DNA of 64,000 nucleotides from Rhodospirillaceae bacterium (GTDB lineage: Bacteria > Pseudomonadota > Alphaproteobacteria > SHVP01). Below are positions 42,920 to 52,067 of this stretch, piece after piece. How positions within the stretch are numbered: the stretch's first letter is position 1; each line of letters opens with the position of its first letter. The translations under genes were made by a program, and so were the position numbers. The notes under the pieces were generated by a model that saw only the letters and a program-made list of their open reading frames with translations, did no database searches and was not told the origin of the DNA. The stretch is from NCBI GenBank assembly GCA_002722055.1, contig PBKD01000002.1, positions 174,201-238,200 of the forward strand. The letters are read 5' to 3'.

Positions 42920-44626
42920 CTAATTAGTAATATTGCCTGCAATATTCATCTTTCCTTTGTGAGGAAGGTGGAATTCATGACAGGAAATGCAAGTTGATGG
43001 CACTTTTTGAGATGCTTTCTCTCCACCGTGACAATTTTGGCAAGTCTCTACTTTAGGAAGAAGAACATCAGATGAACTGCTCGAATTACTTACTAAATGA
43101 CAGCTAGAACAGTCCGAAACTGTGTGTTTTGCATGATTAAACATACCTTTGGGCAACCAACGATCTGTAACTAAAACAGGTGCTATTTTATAATCATCAG
43201 TATCCTCATTAATTGTTAGAATATTATGACAGCTCCCACAAGCTGCCCTATTTGTAATTCGAAGGATTATTCTTTTAGCTTTCATTTCCGCCCACTCTAA
43301 AGCTTCATATTTTTGTTCTTCAGTAACTTTAGATTCATTTCCAGGTCTTCTTCTGTTTATAGATTCTTCAACTTTTTGCTCTTTTATGAAACCTCTTAAA
43401 GCTAAATCACTATAAAACTCTCTTAAACTTAGCTTTACCGTATTAAAATCAGCATGTGGAAGAAGTCGGGCTGGTTGATCAGCATCAAAATTTAATAAAT
43501 GACAATCACTGCAATGTTCGTCCATTCTGATTGGCATAAAATTATTTCCTACTTGAACATGACAATCTGCGCAACCAAGTATTTTGGTCTCACCAGTTTT
43601 AGCAACAAAAACACCTGTACCCTTCATATGTGTATCATGAGGAAAATAAAGGTTGGAGTTTTCTTTGGGAGGTACCTCTCTATCTAAACTTATTCTTTCA
43701 GTTGTACCCTTAGTTGCATTTGTAATTACTGTGGGGCTAAATTGAGGATGATTTTTTTCAAAATCTGAAACATTTTTTAAATTAGAACTCAAGGCAATTT
43801 TTTCAATTTGAGTATGACAATTTGCACAAAAAGATTGATCACTTCTTACTATACTCATATTGCCTTGATGCTCTTTATGACAACTTTGGCAACTTGCCTC
43901 AGTAATATTTTTCATATCTTGATAACCATCTGGTTCAACATGTTGGCCAACTTCAGAATGACAACTTGAACAAACTGTATTTTTAACCTGCTGGAATGGC
44001 TTTTCATGACAAACACTACAATCATTCCCGATGAACTTATGTGAACCAGAAATTTCTCCACTAGTCCATGCAATATCACCATTAGATGGCCAATGTTTTT
44101 TTTCTAATGATTTTTTTCCTAAATTTGTGTCAACAAGAATATACCTATCAGCTACAGGCCAAATTAGAAATACTGATAAAATTATTATTGCAAAAGCCCA
44201 AGAGTATGACCTTTTGCCAAATAATACTTGGTCTATTCTTGTTCTACTATTTGTTTTCAAAGATTTTAAGCTAGTCTGAACTTCTCTAACTAATTCAACT
44301 GAAATAACTAAATCAAAATCTTTAACAGTTTCTAATATTTTTATATCGTAAGGCCCTATGGTTATAATTGACCCTGATTTAATTAAACTCGATCTTTTTG
44401 AAAAACCATCAATTAATGTATTACCTCCAGCACCATCAACTTCATAAAAAAATTCAGAATTTCTATGGTGAATTGAACCTTCGATGAGTAAAACTCCAAC
44501 AGACTGAAGAATAACTTCATTTGAAGAACCTCTTCCAAAACTTATTGTTTCTGCATTAATTTCCTCATCCCTTGAAGAAATTGCCCCATCTCGTTTTTTA
44601 GTTAAGTAACGAATTAAAACTCTCAA
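42920..44626 (-). CDS. FHA-domain, membrane-anchored decaheme cytochrome c
   Basis: A 568-residue protein of unusual layout. Residues 1-115 look like a forkhead-associated (FHA) domain (TISFGRGSSNEVIL; GSIHHRNSEFFYEV; NTLIDG). A single membrane helix at about 143-165 (YSWAFAIIILSVFLIWPVAD) leads to a periplasmic region with ten CxxCH heme sites: CSVCH, CSSCH, CQSCH, CANCH, CADCH, CSDCH, CGSCH, CSSCH, CQNCH and CISCH. The FHA domain would be on the cytoplasmic side. The last gene of the leftward three-gene set; TTG start with AGG ahead. FHA fused to multiheme c is not known to me; it suggests phosphorylation-dependent docking. Function is inferred. Confidence 0.87.
   Translation of the reverse strand: MRVLIRYLTKKRDGAISSRDEEINAETISFGRGSSNEVILQSVGVLLIEGSIHHRNSEFFYEVDGAGGNTLIDGFSKRSSLIKSGSIITIGPYDIKILETVKDFDLVISVELVREVQTSLKSLKTNSRTRIDQVLFGKRSYSWAFAIIILSVFLIWPVADRYILVDTNLGKKSLEKKHWPSNGDIAWTSGEISGSHKFIGNDCSVCHEKPFQQVKNTVCSSCHSEVGQHVEPDGYQDMKNITEASCQSCHKEHQGNMSIVRSDQSFCANCHTQIEKIALSSNLKNVSDFEKNHPQFSPTVITNATKGTTERISLDREVPPKENSNLYFPHDTHMKGTGVFVAKTGETKILGCADCHVQVGNNFMPIRMDEHCSDCHLLNFDADQPARLLPHADFNTVKLSLREFYSDLALRGFIKEQKVEESINRRRPGNESKVTEEQKYEALEWAEMKAKRIILRITNRAACGSCHNILTINEDTDDYKIAPVLVTDRWLPKGMFNHAKHTVSDCSSCHLVSNSSSSSDVLLPKVETCQNCHGGEKASQKVPSTCISCHEFHLPHKGKMNIAGNITN
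42929..42946. terminator. Hairpin at the convergent ends of two cytochrome genes
   Basis: AATATTG-CCTG-CAATATT (7-bp stem) lies just after the pentaheme stop codon and inside the last codons of the decaheme gene. For rightward transcripts it could act as a weak terminator, but no T-run follows it. Confidence 0.28.
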
Positions 44627-44632
44627 AGCAAC

Positions 44633-45463
44633 CTACCAGTATAGAAATACAACTAAAATATGAATGACTAATGCAACAATTAGTGCAACGGTAAAAGGTA
44701 TATGAACGTAAAGCCAAACATCTAGCCAAGCTTTATACTTTATATCTTTTCTAATTCTATTTAATAACTCTACTTTTCTTGCCATAACTGTAACTAATTT
44801 TCTAGCAGAGTCTGCTTCATCCCCTGTGAAATTCTCAGCCAGTTTGCTAATTTTTTCTAATGCTCTAGTGCTTATACAATTTTTATCAACTCCTGATAGC
44901 TGCCTTAGTAAAGAACCACCTAAAATAGTTTTCTTATCAGACTCCTCAACTAATGAATAAACTTCGTCATTAAGATCCTGAGCAATTACCAAACACTCAC
45001 TACTCATACTAGCTACTAACTCCCAAACATCACCAACTGACGCCTCACCTCTGTTAATTGTCCTTAATTTTGGATATCTCATATATGCATACAAACCAAA
45101 TAGGCCGCTTGACACTACAATTATCATAAAAATATATGCCAATGTATGAATATTAAGACCAAACTGAAAACCACTATGTAAAGTAGCTATGATTAACAGA
45201 GCAATACCTAAATATACGTGCGCCGATGCCCAATCTTCTAAAACTAATTTACCCGACCCATAGCTTCTTTTCCTTATACCATACCAAGCTAGCCAAATTA
45301 TCAATAATAAACTTATAATACCAAGCGTATACCCTAACCACGTACCACCATTTGGTTTTCCAAGAGGTTCATGAATTACATATGCAATAATACATATACT
45401 TACTAAGACAGTAGATATTTTTAAATATAAAAAATTTTTAAATACTAATAATGACGAATGCAT
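44633..45463 (-). CDS. Membrane b-type cytochrome subunit
   Basis: A 276-residue integral membrane protein with about five helices (14-32, 41-60, 80-96, 107-127, 250-274). Helix-associated His at 82 (WASAHVYLG), 96 (TLHSGF), 106 (NIHTLAY), 254 (YVHIPFT) and 268 (VIHILVV) suit binding of two hemes b, like cytochrome b561 or formate dehydrogenase gamma. A soluble helical insert of about 110 residues separates helices 4 and 5. It sits between the ferredoxin-flavoprotein and the decaheme gene (gaps 21 and 6 bases). It likely carries electrons across the membrane from the cytoplasmic subunit to the hemes c; that is inferred. Confidence 0.8.
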   Translation of the reverse strand: MHSSLLVFKNFLYLKISTVLVSICIIAYVIHEPLGKPNGGTWLGYTLGIISLLLIIWLAWYGIRKRSYGSGKLVLEDWASAHVYLGIALLIIATLHSGFQFGLNIHTLAYIFMIIVVSSGLFGLYAYMRYPKLRTINRGEASVGDVWELVASMSSECLVIAQDLNDEVYSLVEESDKKTILGGSLLRQLSGVDKNCISTRALEKISKLAENFTGDEADSARKLVTVMARKVELLNRIRKDIKYKAWLDVWLYVHIPFTVALIVALVIHILVVFLYW

Positions 45464-45484
45464 TTCTGTTCCAAATTCATCTGA

Positions 45485-47887
45485 TTAATTTCTTCCTGCT
45501 AGTTCGGACAATGAGAAAAAATTTTCAGGGCTAACTCTTATTGCTGCTCCTGTTGGGCAAGCTCTAACACATGATGCACCACCATCTAAATCTTTACACA
45601 TATCACATTTAACAGCTTTTTTTCTAGCACCTTCATTAGAGTGATCTTTATTCCACTGTTTATTTTCCCCAGGGCCAGGGCCTGAACCAAATAACAACCA
45701 TGAGAGTAAGCCTGGTTTCTTTGGCGCCTCAGCAGCCATATGAATTACACCATAGGGACAATTGCGCTCACAATTTCCACAACCTATACATTTATCATCT
45801 ATAAATACCTCACCATTTACAGACCTATGAATGGAGTCAGCAGGACAGTCAGACATACAATGAGGGTGCTCACAATGTCTACATGATGTTGGAACATGAA
45901 CCGCATTATAGGTAGGACCTGCTTCTCTATTTAACCTTGAAATCCCATCATGTGTCTCAGCACAAGCTTTCTCGCAATTATTACAACCAACACAAAGGTT
46001 TTCATCAATTAATAATATATCAGTCGCTTCCCCAACCCCTTGCGCAACAAGAAATTCAATAATATTTCCAGCATCTGGCCGATTATGCATACTCTCCCCC
46101 TCGACCAATCTAGATAGTAATTTTTTTTCTACATCAGCCCTTAGTTCATCAGATGTATCTAATAAACCTCTAAACCTTTCTCCATCCATCCATATAACTT
46201 CTGTATTTATTGCAGCTTTAATAGTAGCATTTCTTTTTTGGTTATTTAAAAGAGCCATTTCTCCTACATAATGACCAGCAGGTACATATGCTATGACAAT
46301 TTCTCTTCCACCAATTTTTCTTGATACAGTAACTGAACCTTTTCTTATTAAGTAGACACCATCTTCATCATCACCTTCAGTGAATAAAATTTGACCCGGT
46401 TTATAGTTTTTAATTTCTGCCGTTTCTAAAACTGGCGCAAGAGCTTCATTGGTTAAATTAGGAGAAAGGTATGTCCTTAACTGCCTTACAAGCGCAACTT
46501 CATTCATTGTTTTCTGAACCGAATCAACAGAATTTATTAATTTTATCATTGTCCTTCTTGGAGACTCTATCAAAATACTTTGCTGTGAAGCAAAAATAGT
46601 AGCACTTCTTCTCCTACCAGCTATTAAACCTATTTCTCCAAAAAATTCTCCTGACGATAAGGAAACTGTATTATCAGTGTTATTTTCATCAATGATTATT
46701 TTAACACCACCATCAACAATCATATAAAAAGAATTAGTATAATCATTTCTTTTAAAAATTATATCATCTTCATTTGGAACATGGATTGTACTATCTAACA
46801 AAAATTCTCTTAACTGCAAACCTGTCAGACCAGACAAAATTGGAACTTGTTTCCTTATATAAGATATTAAAGAATCAATATTATTACCCTCAGTTAGTAT
46901 TGAATTAAATTTTTCCTCTAACAGTGGTTCATCAGCTGGTTTTATTTTATTACCTTGAATAAACTCAATAACTTCATAGCCCTGGTTCATCGATTGTTTG
47001 ATTAATGGGAAACCTGCCAAAGCACCAACTATAAAAATACCTTTCTTATTAGATTCATATATTGGAGATAACTCAGGCAATGAAGCTGGATCTTTATTTG
47101 GAAATTCTATACCACATGACTCAACAAATTTTCTGGGAGGAATTGCACCCAATCTTGCTATGATTCTATCACACTTTACCTCAGCCTCTCCATCAGAGGT
47201 TTCCAAAGTTAATTTCCCAGGTTCAATGAATTTTGGGTTAGAGTTATAAAAACAGATTATCTGGTTATCATCAATTGCCTTCTCGATTAATTTAATATTA
47301 CCATCTTTTGCTCTTGCAAACTCCCCTCTTCTATTAACAATAAATACATTATTATTTTTTGATAAAGCTACTGCATTTTCAATAGCAGCATCACCTGCTC
47401 CAATTACTACTATATTTTCAGCTTCATATTCATCTGGATCATCTAGCTGATATTGAACTTTATCCCAGTCAGAACCAGGAACACCTACTTTCCTCAAGTT
47501 TCCTTGTAGCCCAATACCTAAAACAATATATTCTGCATAAATTTCCTCACCACTTTTGAGTTGTATAGTAAATTTACCCTGCTCACCTTTAATTTCTGTA
47601 ACTTCAGAGTTAAACCTAATATTAACACCTAAATCTTTTGTTTGTTGATTCCATTTTTCTAAAATGTCTTCTCTTATACCAATAGAGAAGTCCATAGAGC
47701 TTCTTAAAGGCAATACATCTGGTGTAGCCATCACATGTTTACCTTTTTGAAATTTAAAAATTGTATCAGAAAGGTGATCAGCCTTCTCAATAACTATATG
47801 AGAAACTCCAAGCTCAGCTGCTCTACCACCGGCGCTCATTCCACAGGGCCCGCTGCCTATAATTGCTATTTTATAATTTTCTGCCAT
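45485..47887 (-). CDS. FAD/NAD(P)-binding oxidoreductase fused to two cNMP-binding domains and a four-cluster ferredoxin
   Basis: An 800-residue cytoplasmic protein with four parts. Residues 1-330: a YpdA/thioredoxin reductase-like flavoprotein (IGSGPCGMSAGG; second Rossmann VIGAGDAAIENAVAL) but without the CxxC disulfide of thioredoxin reductases. About 360-470 and 480-600: two CAP-like cyclic nucleotide-binding domains (SSGEFFGEIGLIAGRRRSAT and AGHYVGEMALLNNQKRNAT). About 625-795: ferredoxin-like domain with four Cys groups (CVGCNNCEKAC; CRHCEHPHCMSDCP; CIGCGNCERNCP; CDMCKDL then CVRACP), as in DMSO reductase B-type subunits. It would pass electrons from NAD(P)H to the membrane cytochrome b encoded next, under cNMP control. 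Domain order is clear; the function is inference. Confidence 0.88.
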   Translation of the reverse strand: MAENYKIAIIGSGPCGMSAGGRAAELGVSHIVIEKADHLSDTIFKFQKGKHVMATPDVLPLRSSMDFSIGIREDILEKWNQQTKDLGVNIRFNSEVTEIKGEQGKFTIQLKSGEEIYAEYIVLGIGLQGNLRKVGVPGSDWDKVQYQLDDPDEYEAENIVVIGAGDAAIENAVALSKNNNVFIVNRRGEFARAKDGNIKLIEKAIDDNQIICFYNSNPKFIEPGKLTLETSDGEAEVKCDRIIARLGAIPPRKFVESCGIEFPNKDPASLPELSPIYESNKKGIFIVGALAGFPLIKQSMNQGYEVIEFIQGNKIKPADEPLLEEKFNSILTEGNNIDSLISYIRKQVPILSGLTGLQLREFLLDSTIHVPNEDDIIFKRNDYTNSFYMIVDGGVKIIIDENNTDNTVSLSSGEFFGEIGLIAGRRRSATIFASQQSILIESPRRTMIKLINSVDSVQKTMNEVALVRQLRTYLSPNLTNEALAPVLETAEIKNYKPGQILFTEGDDEDGVYLIRKGSVTVSRKIGGREIVIAYVPAGHYVGEMALLNNQKRNATIKAAINTEVIWMDGERFRGLLDTSDELRADVEKKLLSRLVEGESMHNRPDAGNIIEFLVAQGVGEATDILLIDENLCVGCNNCEKACAETHDGISRLNREAGPTYNAVHVPTSCRHCEHPHCMSDCPADSIHRSVNGEVFIDDKCIGCGNCERNCPYGVIHMAAEAPKKPGLLSWLLFGSGPGPGENKQWNKDHSNEGARKKAVKCDMCKDLDGGASCVRACPTGAAIRVSPENFFSLSELAGRN

Positions 47888-48052
47888 CTAATATCCCAGT
47901 TTAAACAAAAATATTGTACAGTCAAAGGCGCTTCTATTTATTTTAATTAATATACACTGCCAAAATTAAAATACACAAAATTATTTATTTTTTTTTAATA
48001 AATTTAGATAAAATTCTTTTATATTTTGGTAAAACTTATTAATATTGTAAGT

Positions 48053-48088
48053 TGAAAAAAATTTAAATTTGATATTTCTATCAAATTT
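48053..48088 (-). terminator. Terminator after tRNA-Pro
   Basis: A 10-bp stem (AAATTTGATA with TATCAAATTT, 48065-48074 and 48079-48088) closes a four-base loop that reads GAAA on the transcribed minus strand. It follows the tRNA 3' end directly, and a U-run (A-run 48055-48060) follows in the leftward direction. Confidence 0.7.
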
Positions 48089-48166
48089 TGGTCGGAGCGA
48101 GTGGATTTGAACCACCGACCCCCACACCCCCAGTGTGGTGCGCTAACCAAGCTGCGCCACGCTCCG
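48089..48166 (-). tRNA. tRNA-Pro (anticodon GGG)
   Basis: Acceptor stem CGGAGCG/CGCTCCG, D-arm GGCGCAGCTTGGTTAGCGC, anticodon stem CCACA/TGTGG with loop CTGGGGG giving GGG, T-arm GGTGGTTCGAATCCACT region, and an encoded CCA (48089-48091 on the minus strand). Confidence 0.96.
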
Positions 48167-48176
48167 AAATACTCTT

Positions 48177-48614
48177 TTAGATGACCTTTATTTTGTTTTT
48201 TGAATTATTTTCTAGAATATCTTTGTAAGTCTCTAATTCATTTATAACTTCATTTAAGATAGCATCAGTTTTTTTGTCCTCTTTTACATTATTGGCTTTT
48301 AACATTGGTTTTTGATATTTTTTTTCATGTCCTTTTGAATTTTTTTCTTTAAAAAGCTTCTGAACACCCTTTATTGTATAGCCTTCTTCATATAAAAGAC
48401 TCCTGATTCTTCGTAAAATATCTAAATCTTCCGGTCTATAATACCTGCGATTACCTCCTCTTTTCAGAGGTTTAATTTGATTAAATTTACTCTCCCAGAA
48501 TCTTAGAACATGTTGTGGAAGCCCTAATTCCTTAGAAGCTTCGCTAATAGTCCTGAAAGCGTTTGCAGACTTTAAGGTTAATTCACTTTCAGAAATAATA
48601 GAATTTTCGTTCAA
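48177..48614 (-). CDS. MerR-family transcriptional regulator
   Basis: A 145-residue protein with one winged-helix MerR DNA-binding domain: [20 protein letters not shown] begins the helix-turn-helix, [14 protein letters not shown] is the wing, and [17 protein letters not shown] is the linker. The C-terminal part is short and charged without Cys clusters, so no metal sensing is indicated. TTG start, three bases after the ihfA stop. MerR next to ihfA is a conserved alphaproteobacterial arrangement. Its targets are unknown. Confidence 0.92.
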   Translation of the reverse strand: MNENSIISESELTLKSANAFRTISEASKELGLPQHVLRFWESKFNQIKPLKRGGNRRYYRPEDLDILRRIRSLLYEEGYTIKGVQKLFKEKNSKGHEKKYQKPMLKANNVKEDKKTDAILNEVINELETYKDILENNSKNKIKVI

Positions 48615-48617
48615 TTA

Positions 48618-48947
48618 CTAAGTCTCTTCATTAAGATTGAACTGCTTATTAGAAGCAGAATTATTTACTTTATTTTTCAAAGTATCAGACGGTCTAAAGA
48701 CTAAAACTCTTCTTGGAGTGATGGGAACTTCTACACCTGTTTTTGGATTTCTTCCAATTCTTTCCTTTTTATCTCTAACGTAAAAACTTCCAAATGAAGA
48801 AATTTTAACACTTTGACCTTTTACCAAAGTATCACTTATCTCCTTTAAGACTGACTCAACTAGATCAGCTGATTCATTTCTTGATAATCCAACTTCTTTA
48901 TATACAGCTTCGCTTAACTGAGCTCTAGTTAATGTATTATCAGTCAT
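48618..48947 (-). CDS. ihfA: Integration host factor subunit alpha
   Basis: A 109-residue HU/IHF-fold DNA-bending protein. [20 protein letters not shown] opens it; [20 protein letters not shown] and [17 protein letters not shown] form the beta arms with the DNA-intercalating Pro (GRNPKTG). The perfect GGAGG at 48955-48959 fixes the ATG at 48947; a longer GTG-initiated frame is not likely. It acts as a heterodimer with IhfB in nucleoid structure and regulation. Confidence 0.95.
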   Translation of the reverse strand: MTDNTLTRAQLSEAVYKEVGLSRNESADLVESVLKEISDTLVKGQSVKISSFGSFYVRDKKERIGRNPKTGVEVPITPRRVLVFRPSDTLKNKVNNSASNKQFNLNEET

Positions 48948-49061
48948 TTTAATTCCTCCAGAAAATATAATAACGGTACTCCCCACTCACGGACAAGCGC
49001 AATATGCACATAAGTATAATAAAATCACCTTAAATGAGTAAATTTTGGAATATTTTGTATA

Positions 49062-50039
49062 CTACCACCTTATTAAAGTAGCACCCCACGTAAAACCTCC
49101 TCCCATTGCTTCAATAAGAACTAAATCTCCCTTTTTTATTCTTCCATCATTTACAGCAACATCTAATGCTAGAGGTATAGATGCTGCAGATGTATTTGCA
49201 TGCCTATCAACTGTAATAACTACTTTATCTTCAGGTATACCCAATTTTTTTGCAGTACTATCTAAAATTCTCTTATTTGCTTGATGGGGAATTAACCAAT
49301 CAACCTCATCTATTGAAATCTTTAAATCAGCCATCAATTCTAAAACTACATTTGACATATTTATAACTGCATGTTTAAAAACTTCCTTACCATCCATTTT
49401 TACAAAACCAGTGGTCTGAGTTGATCCAGGACCACCATTTACGTAAAGAGAGTCATGCATTCTACCATCTGAATGAAGTTTGGATGCTATTATTCCTCTA
49501 CTAAATAAATTATTTGTTTCCTCTTCAGTATCGAGAATAACCGCACCTGCCCCATCACCAAATAAAACACAAGTAGTTCTATCATTCCAATCTAAAATTC
49601 TAGAAAAAACTTCTGCCCCAACAACAAGCGCTTTCTTACCTTGACCAGATTTAAGCATACTATCAGCAATTGTTAGAGCGTATACAAAACCTGAGCAAAC
49701 TGCTTGAACATCAAATGCAATTCCTCCAGTTAAACCTAACTCTGATTGCAAAACAGTAGCTGTTGCAGGGAAAGTCTCATCAGGAGTAGTAGTTGCTAGA
49801 ATTATTAAGTCGATTTCTTCAACGTTTATCGATGAGTTTTCAATCGCTTTTAATGATGCTCCTAATGCTAGAGTTGATGTTGTTTCATTTTTTGAGGCAA
49901 TATATCTACTTCTAATTCCTGTTCTGGAAAAAATCCACTCGTCATTAGTATCTACTTTTAACTCTAAATCGGAGTTTGTGATTTTCTTCGTAGGTAAAAA
50001 AGAACCAGTACCAGCAATATATGATTTTATATTTTTCAT
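49062..50039 (-). CDS. fabH: Beta-ketoacyl-ACP synthase III
   Basis: A 325-residue condensing enzyme that starts fatty acid synthesis from acetyl-CoA and malonyl-ACP. The catalytic Cys lies in DVQAVCSGFVYAL, the His in DWLIPHQANKRI and the Asn in HANTSAASIPLALD. DEWIFSRTGIRSRYI is the usual N-terminal motif. Its ATG overlaps the plsX stop by four bases (ATGA). Length is normal. Confidence 0.97.
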   Translation of the reverse strand: MKNIKSYIAGTGSFLPTKKITNSDLELKVDTNDEWIFSRTGIRSRYIASKNETTSTLALGASLKAIENSSINVEEIDLIILATTTPDETFPATATVLQSELGLTGGIAFDVQAVCSGFVYALTIADSMLKSGQGKKALVVGAEVFSRILDWNDRTTCVLFGDGAGAVILDTEEETNNLFSRGIIASKLHSDGRMHDSLYVNGGPGSTQTTGFVKMDGKEVFKHAVINMSNVVLELMADLKISIDEVDWLIPHQANKRILDSTAKKLGIPEDKVVITVDRHANTSAASIPLALDVAVNDGRIKKGDLVLIEAMGGGFTWGATLIRW

Positions 50040-51091
50040 GAATCAATTACTTCGGGAACTGAAGAGTTTTCAACTTTAACCTTTTTTAAATCTTCAATTA
50101 TCTCTTGATTAAAACCACCTTGTATCATATCAATAGCAACTCCAATAGCATTTGCAAAACCTTTAGCATCTGTTCCACCATGACTTTTTACGACTACACC
50201 GTTTAATCCCACAAAAAGAGCACCATTATAACTTCTTGGATCAACTCTTTTTCTAATAGCAGTTAAAGCAGGCTTTGCAAGAAGGTACCCCAATTTGGAA
50301 AACAAAGATCTTCGGAATGCGGATTTAAGAACTTGACTATAAAATTTAGCTGTACCTTCCGCAGTTTTTAAAGCAATATTCCCCGTAAAACCATCAGTAA
50401 CAAATACATCTACCGTTCCTGGACCTATATCATCTCCTTCAACAAAACCAGAAAAATTAAAAGCTAAGTTTTGCTCAGATAACTTTAGTATATTTGAAGC
50501 TTCCTTTACACTTTCATTACCCTTTAAATCTTCAGTCCCAACGTTAAGGAGACCAACAAGTGGTTTTTTTATTCCTAGTACTATTCTTGCAAAAGCAGCA
50601 CCCATTATAGCAAATTGAACAAGATTTTCTGAACTACACTCAATATTTGCTCCTAAATCTAAGGTAACACTCTCACCTCTTAGTGATGGGAACACTCCAA
50701 CTATCGCAGGCCTATCAATTTCATTAACCATTTTTAAAACTATTTTAGCTATTGCCATTAATGCACCTGTATTTCCTGCAGATACAATTCCTTGGGCTTC
50801 ACCATTTCTAACTGAATCTATAGCTCTTCTCATACTGCTATCTCTAGCTCTTCTTAATGCAGTTGAGGGTTTATCATTGGAAGAAATTATTTGAGAGGTA
50901 TGCCTAACTTCACATTTTATACTTAATTTTGGAAATTTTTTTAATGCTGTTCCAACTTTATCTGAGTCTCCAAATAAAATATACCTCACTTCAGGGTATC
51001 TTTTTCGAGCAATATTAAGACCTTTTATCACCATTCCTGGAGCACGGTCCCCACCCATTGCATCAAGTGCTAAAACTAACTGTTGATCCAA
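50036..51091 (-). CDS. plsX: Phosphate acyltransferase PlsX
   Basis: A 351-residue enzyme that makes acyl phosphate from acyl-ACP for phospholipid synthesis. ALDAMGGDRAPGMVIKGL opens the protein, GIVSAGNTGALMAIAKIVLK and GFVEGDDIGPGTVDVFVTDG are family motifs, and KSHGGTDAKGFANAI is near the C-terminus. TTG start with AGGGAA ahead. Cotranscribed with fabH (four-base overlap) and downstream of rpmF. Confidence 0.96.
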   Translation of the reverse strand: MDQQLVLALDAMGGDRAPGMVIKGLNIARKRYPEVRYILFGDSDKVGTALKKFPKLSIKCEVRHTSQIISSNDKPSTALRRARDSSMRRAIDSVRNGEAQGIVSAGNTGALMAIAKIVLKMVNEIDRPAIVGVFPSLRGESVTLDLGANIECSSENLVQFAIMGAAFARIVLGIKKPLVGLLNVGTEDLKGNESVKEASNILKLSEQNLAFNFSGFVEGDDIGPGTVDVFVTDGFTGNIALKTAEGTAKFYSQVLKSAFRRSLFSKLGYLLAKPALTAIRKRVDPRSYNGALFVGLNGVVVKSHGGTDAKGFANAIGVAIDMIQGGFNQEIIEDLKKVKVENSSVPEVIDS

Positions 51092-51140
51092 TTTAATTAT
51101 TCCCTAAGAAAATTTTGCCACAAAAAAACTTATTCTTAAA

Positions 51141-51326
51141 TTATACAGATTCTTTTTCTTCAATCACAGATTTACCAGAATAATACCCACAATGATTACA
51201 TATGTGGTGCGACAATTTTAATTCCCCACAATTTGGACATTCAGAATATCCTGCTTCAACAAGAGAGTCATGAGAACGCCTCATATCCCTTTTTGATTTT
51301 GATATTTTTGACTTTGGTACTGCCAT
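51141..51326 (-). CDS. rpmF: 50S ribosomal protein L32
   Basis: A 61-residue ribosomal protein starting [20 protein letters not shown]. It carries a zinc ribbon of the C+ type with CPNC and CNHC pairs. It lies 50 bases upstream of plsX, the common rpmF-plsX-fabH order. In many relatives a DUF177 gene precedes rpmF; here only 130 bases separate it from the next gene. Confidence 0.97.
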   Translation of the reverse strand: MAVPKSKISKSKRDMRRSHDSLVEAGYSECPNCGELKLSHHICNHCGYYSGKSVIEEKESV

Positions 51327-51456
51327 ATCTTTACCCTTATTTAACTTACTATAGTTTGATTCAACTAAAAATAAAAATTATTTATCACGTTCACAGAAGA
51401 TATCTTTATATCCACATCATAATCTACACAAGATAATGAGAAAACTCAAAAAAGAT

Positions 51457-51993
51457 TTATATTTTAATTTCTCTAAAATTAAATTTTCCGTAATTTATCT
51501 CTTCAAAGGATAGATTTTCTATATATTTTGCCTCACTTTTTACATAATCTACTAAAATTGATGCTACTTCCCTTTCTATCTTGCCCCCATAGATATTTCT
51601 AGTTATTGCAGCTTCAAGTTCTTTATCACCTAATTTTAACCCCTCTTCATATGCCTTACACCTCCCATAAAATGAGTCTGCCATAACTTTAATTTTTCTA
51701 CCCATACCCATATCTCCTACACCAAGCTCTCGAAGGCTTAAATCAAAATCATCAAATAGTTTCGTCATTATATCTCTACCAAAATTTTTTTTATACTTAG
51801 TATTTTTTAGGCAACGTACAACTAAATATGTATGTAAAACTATCAATTCAAAACGCCCATCTATGGTATCAGGTACACTTAATTTAGTGTAAAAAATTTT
51901 TTTTCTTGATTGACTTACAATAAGCTTAAAGACATTTTCTGCCAATTTTTGTTGCTTAGTCTTTGAAAAAAATCTATTAATAAAGTATAACAT
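51457..51993 (-). CDS. Ubiquinol-cytochrome c chaperone (CBP3/UQCC1) family protein
   Basis: A 178-residue helical protein of the CBP3 family that in mitochondria helps cytochrome b assembly of the bc1 complex. FYTKLSVPDTIDGRFELIVL with LHTYLVVRCLK is the family start; MTKLFDDFDLSLRELGVGDM and KVMADSFYGRCKAYEEGL are the central blocks. The gene is divergent from bamE. The bacterial role is presumed by homology. Confidence 0.9.
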   Translation of the reverse strand: MLYFINRFFSKTKQQKLAENVFKLIVSQSRKKIFYTKLSVPDTIDGRFELIVLHTYLVVRCLKNTKYKKNFGRDIMTKLFDDFDLSLRELGVGDMGMGRKIKVMADSFYGRCKAYEEGLKLGDKELEAAITRNIYGGKIEREVASILVDYVKSEAKYIENLSFEEINYGKFNFREIKI

Positions 51994-52067
51994 TGAAATT
52001 AAATTAATGGTTAAGTTAAGAGTATAAAAGTTTTATAATTATAAATATTCAAATAGGATATAGAATA

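Noticed and set aside
45485..47887. Annotation as a thioredoxin reductase
   Set aside because: The CxxC redox pair in the NADPH domain is missing, and the ferredoxin and cNMP domains point to another electron route.
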